DNA of 38,833 nt from Desulfobulbaceae bacterium (lineage in GTDB: Bacteria > Desulfobacterota > Desulfobulbia > Desulfobulbales > Desulfocapsaceae). The notes beneath the pieces were generated by a model. It did not search any database. It saw only the letters and a program-made list of their open reading frames with translations, and was not told the DNA's origin. The translations under genes and the position numbers were made by a program. Of this stretch, positions 34,083 to 38,833 are shown one piece after another; position 1 is the stretch's first letter; each line of letters opens with the position of its first letter. The stretch is taken from positions 1-38,833 of the forward strand of contig JAITSS010000047.1 in assembly GCA_031287565.1 (NCBI GenBank), written 5' to 3'.

Positions 34083-34231
34083 CCTTCCCCCGGAACGGGG
34101 GAAGGAGACTCTTCTCCCCTCTCCCGTTCCGGGAGAGGGGACGGGGGTGAGGGTGGGGGAAGGAGACTCTTCTCCCCTCTCCCGCTCCGGGAGAGGGGCC
34201 GGGGGTGAGGGTGGGGGAAGGAGACTTCTCC
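34083..34231. repeat. G/C-rich hairpin repeats, 58-bp tandem period
   Basis: A 10-bp stem (34083-34092 with 34096-34105, loop GAA) is followed by two copies of a 58-base unit (34101-34158, 34159-34216) and the start of a third (34217-34231). Each full unit begins GAAGGAGACT and contains a stem CCCCTCTCCCG / CGGGAGAGGGG with a 3-base loop (TTC in the first, CTC in the second), then GGGGGTGAGGGTG. The two copies differ at only a few positions. This resembles widespread proteobacterial intergenic repeats. The whole gap 33888-34319 (432 bases) holds only this, the inverted repeat at 33913 and the 22-codon fragment; I see no promoter for the genes that follow. Confidence 0.8.
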
Positions 34232-34319
34232 GAAACCCTTCATCTCAAAATCCGTCGGTAAAACCGCTATTCATAGATTCAACAGGTTCATTCCCCAACA
34301 CCAACACCCGTGAATCAAT

Positions 34320-36608
34320 ATGGAAAAGCAAGTCATCTTTCGTGACCGCCAGGAGCTGCAATCAGCCGACCTCAACAGCGCCGAGGACTATATTGAGCTG
34401 AGTCTTCAGCATTTTGTCAGCGACGCGATCACGCCGGAACGGCTGTACACCGGCTTCATCATCACCTCGCCGTCGGCCACAGAAATCGCCGTGTCGCCTG
34501 GCCATCTCTGGGATGGCGTATCAGGCAACGTTTATGTCAAGGAAAGCGAGCAGCGCGAATCGGTGGTCGGCTATCTGCCGGTTACCGACAGCCGCTGGCT
34601 GACCCTATCGGTGAAAGGCGACAGCCAGGAAATCGACATCCAGCCGCGCGATTTTCTCATCGACCTGCAATCAATGCAGACCGAACCGCGCATGGTGGCC
34701 ATGGTCGAAGCCAAAGTGGCGGCGCTGCATATCGTCAGCGGCCTCGAAAGCTCCAGCCCGCAGAAGGAAAACCCGCCAACTGGCTATACCCTGATCGGTT
34801 TTGTCCGCCTGACCCCGTCCGGGGTGGTGGAAATCGTCCAGAACGACGCTTTGCGCCTGTTCTCACTCTTTGCCTGCTGGCAGGAGACGCGGCGCAACCG
34901 CGACTGGATCGACGGCGCCGACCCGCTGATCGCCAGCCTGAAAAGCGATTTGGCCGCTCTGGCCGCCCGCGTCGCCCTGCTTAGCCCGAATTCGGCGCTT
35001 CTGACCGAAATCACCAGAGATGTGGCCAATCTCAAGGATTTGCAGAACCTGCCCGACACCTTTTCCATTTACGGCTCAGACTGGATTCTCGATGAGGGCG
35101 AATCCGACATCCTGGATGTCGATTATCACGCCCGGGCCGAAGAGGGCATCCGCTTTCCGTGGGCCAATATCACTGAGACCCAGCCCGGCCTCGACAACCC
35201 CTATGCCGATGAGGTGAAAAACCACGACGGCATGTTGCTGCCCGCCTATAACCAAGAAATCCGCCTGTCGTTGACCACTGGCTATGCCGGAAACCTGCCG
35301 ATTGGCAGCTACCAGTACGCCACCCACCAGATGATCCAGGGCGAGCGCTCGGTGACGCGCATCCAGTACGGCCCGACTCGCGACGTCTGCACTAACAGCG
35401 CTCAGTGGGCCTGGCTGAAAGGCGCGGTGGTTGGCAGCGAGGTTGAAGGATTTTCCTGGCTGGGCGGCGATGGCAAGACCTACAAAGTCACCGGCCAGTG
35501 GTATGAGCACGGTGGATACTACATCTACCGCATCCAGGAATTCTGGCGCACCACGGTGAAAGAGAAATACTTGTATGAGGTGACAAATACCCAGACCATC
35601 GCCGGTTCGATGGTCGCCCAGACCTTTCTCGCCCATCAGAGCGGCTGGCTGTGCGGCATCGACCTCTATTTTGACGCCAAAACCGCCGAGGGCGACATCT
35701 GGATGGCCATTTGCGAGACCGAACTCGGCCAGCCGGACACCAGCCGGTCGCTGAGCAACGTCATGGTGGCGGCGCAAAATGTGAAAATCCGGCCAACGCC
35801 GACGCCGTTCACCTTGGCGCAACCGGTGTTTTTAGAGGCGGGACGGCTCTACGCCATTGTGCTGCTCACCCAGGGCGGCCATAAAATCGCCCTGACCGAG
35901 GGCACCAACTACACCCAGGGCACGCTCTTCACCTCGACCGACGGCGCCTACCACCAGGGCGACCTGACCAAAGACTTTATGATGCGGCTGCGCTTCGCCC
36001 GTTTCTTAAACCCACGCACCGTCGTCGAGCTGCAATCGCTGAACCTCGACGGTGGCATCGCCGACCTGGATTTTTCGGCCATAAGCGTCGAGCCAGCCAA
36101 CACCGAACTGGCCTTTGAGTTTCGCAAGGAAGGCGACAGCGCCTGGTATCCGATGCAGGCGGGCGGCGGCGGCTCGCTTGTCGGCAAACCGCCGCTCGTC
36201 CATTTACGGGCGGTGTTTAAGGGCGATGAATACGTCATGCCCTCCTTTGACCTGCCCGGCTCAACCTTCCGCGCGGCCCGGCCCGCCGCCAGTTTCCGCC
36301 ATATTTCCACGGCCAGAACCCTGCCCAGCCCCACCACCACCGTCACGGTCACGCTGCGCCTGGAAAACTGGAATGCCGACAAACACACCTGCGAGGTGAA
36401 GCTACGCCAAGCTGAAGGCACGGGCTTAACGGTCGCCGCCACGACCAGCGAACAGGACGTGCCGGGCGCGCCCTTGCCGACGGTGATGAAAAAATGGTCG
36501 TTCGCCCTGGCTCAGGCCGTGACCGCCTACCGTATCCAGGTGGAAGGCGGCTCCACCAACGAACTGGACGCCTTCCACGTTGCCTACCGCCACGATGTGG
36601 CGCTTTGA
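34320..36608 (+). CDS. Phage tail/baseplate-type structural protein (DUF4815-like N-terminus)
   Basis: A 762-aa protein with no signal peptide. The N-terminus (VIFRDRQELQSADLNSAEDYIE, then TGFIITSPSATEIAVSPGHLWDGVSGNVYV) resembles DUF4815-type tail proteins. A helical stretch lies at about 195-245, then a beta-rich middle (TNTQTIAGSMVAQTFLAHQSGWLCGIDLYFD, a carbohydrate-module-like strand pattern). The C-terminus is also beta-rich (TRTVTVTLRLENWN-like strands, AYRIQVEGGSTNELDAFHVAYRHD). The phage assignment rests mostly on the collar-domain gene directly downstream. No good ribosome site precedes the ATG. It may begin the cassette, or the cassette may have lost its upstream genes. Confidence 0.6.
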   Translation: MEKQVIFRDRQELQSADLNSAEDYIELSLQHFVSDAITPERLYTGFIITSPSATEIAVSPGHLWDGVSGNVYVKESEQRESVVGYLPVTDSRWLTLSVKGDSQEIDIQPRDFLIDLQSMQTEPRMVAMVEAKVAALHIVSGLESSSPQKENPPTGYTLIGFVRLTPSGVVEIVQNDALRLFSLFACWQETRRNRDWIDGADPLIASLKSDLAALAARVALLSPNSALLTEITRDVANLKDLQNLPDTFSIYGSDWILDEGESDILDVDYHARAEEGIRFPWANITETQPGLDNPYADEVKNHDGMLLPAYNQEIRLSLTTGYAGNLPIGSYQYATHQMIQGERSVTRIQYGPTRDVCTNSAQWAWLKGAVVGSEVEGFSWLGGDGKTYKVTGQWYEHGGYYIYRIQEFWRTTVKEKYLYEVTNTQTIAGSMVAQTFLAHQSGWLCGIDLYFDAKTAEGDIWMAICETELGQPDTSRSLSNVMVAAQNVKIRPTPTPFTLAQPVFLEAGRLYAIVLLTQGGHKIALTEGTNYTQGTLFTSTDGAYHQGDLTKDFMMRLRFARFLNPRTVVELQSLNLDGGIADLDFSAISVEPANTELAFEFRKEGDSAWYPMQAGGGGSLVGKPPLVHLRAVFKGDEYVMPSFDLPGSTFRAARPAASFRHISTARTLPSPTTTVTVTLRLENWNADKHTCEVKLRQAEGTGLTVAATTSEQDVPGAPLPTVMKKWSFALAQAVTAYRIQVEGGSTNELDAFHVAYRHDVAL
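36319..36326 (-). other. KOPS-type octamer, minus strand
   Basis: CCCTGCCC on the plus strand near the 3' end of the tail-type gene, 21.9 kb right of dif; the farthest site seen. Confidence 0.4.
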
Positions 36609-36626
36609 TCGGCCAGGCAAAAGATT

Positions 36627-37688
36627 ATGACCATCAAACGCCAGCAGTACAAATTCACCGACGGCAAAACGCCCTTGTCGTCCGATACGTTTAACGCGCT
36701 GCATTTTGATATTGACGCCCGCCTGCACGACCTGGAAACGCTGCGCGTTAGTTGGCAGCAGGCGATTATCGAACTCCAGAACTTCGGCGTCAGCCGCATC
36801 GATGTGGCGCTCCTGCCGCTTTTACAGCAGGGTGAACAGTCCTTGGCGGCGCTCAACGACCAGCGCCAGGCCTTTCTCGACTGGCAGAGTGACAAGCAGG
36901 CGGAAATCGACGGCGTTATCGCCGCCAAAGACGAGCTGGCGGCGATTGTCGCCGATTTAGGCGGCGACCTCCAGGCCCTATCCAACCTGCTGGCGCCGCC
37001 GGGCGTCATCTGCGCCTGGCTGCCGGGCTGGTTTACCAGCCAGGCAGGCGGCTTCAGCGGCGGCCCAGCCGACATCGCCGCCGCCAACGCCCTGGTCAAT
37101 CCGCGTGGCTGGTATGTCTGCAATGGCGCGGAGCTGTTGATCGAGGGGCATCCGTGGTTCGGCCAGCCGGGGCGCTATCTGCCGAATCTGTCCAACTCGC
37201 GCTTCTTGGCCGGGACGGCGGCGGTGGCCAGCGCCGGACTCATCGGCCAGTTCAATCTGGCGCACAGCCACAGCGTCGCCGCCCACACCCATGTCTTGGG
37301 CGCGCACAGCCACACGGGGCCGTCACACAGCCACGGCGGCGTCGATCATCTGCACTCGCTGCCCTCACACCAACACACCGTCGCCGCCCACTACCATAAT
37401 GTCAATTCGCACACCCACACCTATGGCAAGCCGACCTCAAACTACGGTTCCGCCGATACCGGCGCGGCAGCGCCGCCGACCAGCACCACGGCCGCCAACC
37501 TGGTCACGGCCTGGAGTGGCGCCTCCGGCGCGGCCGATCGGACGCTGACCACTGGCGCGGCTGGGACTGGGGCCACCGGCGGCGCCACTCCCACCATAAC
37601 CAGCGTGGCCTTGAACGCGGCGGCGGCGGAATACGCCAGCCTGCCGCCCGATTTCTTACAGTGTCTGTATATCATGAAGGTGGTGTGA
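36627..37688 (+). CDS. Phage tail collar / tail-fibre tip protein with HxH repeats
   Basis: A 353-aa protein. Residues 1-120 are mostly helical (RLHDLETLRVSWQQAIIELQNFG, LAALNDQRQAFLDWQSDKQAEIDG), probably a trimeric stalk. About 123-210 matches a phage tail collar domain (GWYVCNGAELL, GQPGRYLPNLSNSRFLAGT). Residues 213-264 hold eight HxH motifs (HSH, HTH, HSH, HSH, HLH, HQH, HYH, HTH). In the phage T4 gp37 tip, HxH motifs bind a row of iron ions in a trimeric needle, and the same is likely here. The C-terminus (PPDFLQCLYIMKVV) is the usual end of collar proteins. It overlaps the next gene by one base. Confidence 0.85.
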   Translation: MTIKRQQYKFTDGKTPLSSDTFNALHFDIDARLHDLETLRVSWQQAIIELQNFGVSRIDVALLPLLQQGEQSLAALNDQRQAFLDWQSDKQAEIDGVIAAKDELAAIVADLGGDLQALSNLLAPPGVICAWLPGWFTSQAGGFSGGPADIAAANALVNPRGWYVCNGAELLIEGHPWFGQPGRYLPNLSNSRFLAGTAAVASAGLIGQFNLAHSHSVAAHTHVLGAHSHTGPSHSHGGVDHLHSLPSHQHTVAAHYHNVNSHTHTYGKPTSNYGSADTGAAAPPTSTTAANLVTAWSGASGAADRTLTTGAAGTGATGGATPTITSVALNAAAAEYASLPPDFLQCLYIMKVV

Positions 37689-37927
37689 TGAACGCATCCT
37701 ACCGCGTCCGTTACCGCCTGCCAGGCCAGTGGTTCTGGCGGCGTGGCAAGGCGACGGCTGATGGCTTTATCCACGATGAGGAGGTACATCATCGCCAGGC
37801 GATTTGTCGCTATTTGGTGTTTGCCGACGGCGGCGTCATCTATCTGCCGACCGATACCGCCCTGTGGTTCGGCCCGGAACGGCAAAGCATAATAAAAGAG
37901 CGAATCCGCCAGGAGGCGGGGAGGTGA
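37688..37927 (+). CDS. Small protein of the tail-fibre cassette, unknown function
   Basis: A 79-aa basic protein (MNASYRVRYRLPGQWFWRRGKATADGFI...) with predicted beta strands and a charged C-terminus. Its ATG overlaps the stop of the collar gene (TGATG), with AAGG seven bases upstream, so it is clearly co-translated. I do not recognise the family. Short genes after tail-fibre genes often code for chaperones or fibre-tip adaptors, which is a possible but unproven role. Confidence 0.7.
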   Translation: MNASYRVRYRLPGQWFWRRGKATADGFIHDEEVHHRQAICRYLVFADGGVIYLPTDTALWFGPERQSIIKERIRQEAGR

Positions 37928-37930
37928 AGA

Positions 37931-38632
37931 ATGGATATGCTACTGATGCAGGACGAGGGCGGCTTGGTGATCCAGGGCCAAGAGCGCGTCTATTTCGCCT
38001 CGCTCAGCGACTTTGAGCGCTACGCCGCCTGCCTGACATCCACGACAGACGCGCCGCTCGCCTCGCTGTCAGGCAAAACCTATCTCTGCTACTGCCCGGA
38101 CGACAAAGTCCATATCGACCGCGCCGCAGGCCTTGAAACATGGCAAGGGCGGGTGGCGGGCTACGACGCCATCATCAACCTGGCCAAGGCGCTTTGGACG
38201 GCCAAGACCGATCCGTATTTCGGCTTGAGCGAGACGGAGCGGGCGGCGAAACGGCTGGCAGCGGCGAAAGCGGCCAAGCGCCAAGACTTGCAGGCCGCCT
38301 TCGAGGCCGCCGAGACGGCGCTGGTTGCAATCGGCGGACGCAGCTACAAGGGGGGCGCGGCTTCCGCCATGGCCATGGATTCGCAGCGGCGCATGATACT
38401 GGAATACGCTTCGCTCATGCCGGAATTGGCAATAACCACCGTCGATTTCTATGATGCGCTCGGCCATCCGGCCCAATTGCCGCTGAAGGACGACGCGGCC
38501 ATCGACGCCCTCGATGTCTGCCTGGCCGTCGGTTCGGCGGCCTCGGCCTGTAATTTCAAATACGCGGCCCTGCGGCAACGACTGGAAATGGCCGAGACGG
38601 TGGCGGCGGTGGCGGCGGTCGGCTGGGTATGA
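37931..38632 (+). CDS. Tail-fibre-associated protein, DUF4376-like C-terminus
   Basis: A 233-aa protein. The N-terminal part (MDMLLMQDEGGLVIQGQERVYFASLSDFERYAACL) precedes a charged helix (SETERAAKRLAAAKAAKRQDLQAAFEAAE). A C-terminal part follows that looks like DUF4376 (GGRSYKGGAASAMAMDSQRRMIL to VDFYDALGHPAQLPL), a family found beside phage tail-fibre genes. A strong ribosome site (GGAGGTGAAGA) precedes the ATG, three bases after the previous stop. It ends AETVAAVAAVGWV. It probably aids fibre assembly or binds the fibre. The remaining 201 bases to the window edge show no supported gene. Confidence 0.6.
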   Translation: MDMLLMQDEGGLVIQGQERVYFASLSDFERYAACLTSTTDAPLASLSGKTYLCYCPDDKVHIDRAAGLETWQGRVAGYDAIINLAKALWTAKTDPYFGLSETERAAKRLAAAKAAKRQDLQAAFEAAETALVAIGGRSYKGGAASAMAMDSQRRMILEYASLMPELAITTVDFYDALGHPAQLPLKDDAAIDALDVCLAVGSAASACNFKYAALRQRLEMAETVAAVAAVGWV

Positions 38633-38833
38633 GGCGGAAAACGAAAAACGCCTGGCCGGGCCGCTCTGACAAAGAAGAAAGAATACTGACCTGACAATGC
38701 TTTGAGAAAAAAATGGCTCTTTTCCAAACCGGATGGGTAAAGGGTTACTGTAGAGTCTTGGCCCCCGCCTTGCCCTCCTGACAGGAAAGCTTCAACCTGC
38801 AAAAAGTTATAGTAAACGGCATAAATAATCGTG

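Noticed and set aside
38633-38833. Start of another gene at the right edge
   Set aside because: No frame with a ribosome site and plausible composition is visible in these 201 bases; a minus-strand frame there is antisense to the last tail gene.

Overview
The window looks like a chromosomal segment from a Gram-negative bacterium of moderately high GC (roughly mid-50s percent by eye). The Gram-negative reading rests on lptG, a signal-peptide Cu/Zn SodC, an outer-membrane beta-barrel protein and an AsmA-like DUF748 protein. A cdaA-cdaR-glmM (cyclic di-AMP) operon, a DUF4911 gene next to miaB and an HgdC-type activase suggest a deltaproteobacterial-like (Desulfobacterota) or another deep proteobacterial lineage. 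That placement is an inference; no rRNA or other taxonomic marker is present.

Layout: 1-240 holds palindromic intergenic repeats. 248-3419 (minus) is cdaA-cdaR-glmM. 3682-7158 (plus) is a giant DUF748 protein. 7335-11008 carries a YfhO-type membrane protein and a GT4 glycosyltransferase, divergently arranged. 11009-14064 (minus) is purB-DUF4911-miaB. 14199-14442 is non-coding and contains direct repeats ending in a near-canonical XerCD dif site. 14507-17992 (minus) carries a PAS-GGDEF diguanylate cyclase, sodC and an endonuclease-type mutL. 18159-20622 (plus) is lptG coupled to a Cys-rich unknown and an HgdC/BadF-like activase. 20628-25709 has UDP-glucose dehydrogenase, an MMPL-exporter/methyltransferase fusion and a small membrane protein. 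25746-31219 (minus) is a compact late-cobalamin operon: cobC, cobU, a divergent cobT, cobS and a cobD-cobQ fusion. 31432-33887 (plus) has nhaB and an outer-membrane protein. 34320-38632 (plus) is a four-gene phage tail-fibre-type cassette preceded by G/C-rich hairpin repeats.

The most striking feature is replication-terminus architecture. A 28-bp site at 14415-14442 shares an uninterrupted 20-bp core with E. coli dif. All the GGGNAGGG (KOPS-type) octamers I found by eye point at it: three on the plus strand to the left, and eight (two overlapping) on the minus strand to the right, with none reversed. Beside dif, two upstream repeat copies match the dif left flank and then diverge exactly at the predicted XerC cut point, which suggests scars of Xer-exploiting elements. 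Other points of interest are the CobD-CobQ fusion, a shortened and motif-divergent CobT, the MMPL-methyltransferase fusion, the lptG-linked activase pair, and a tail collar protein with eight HxH motifs.
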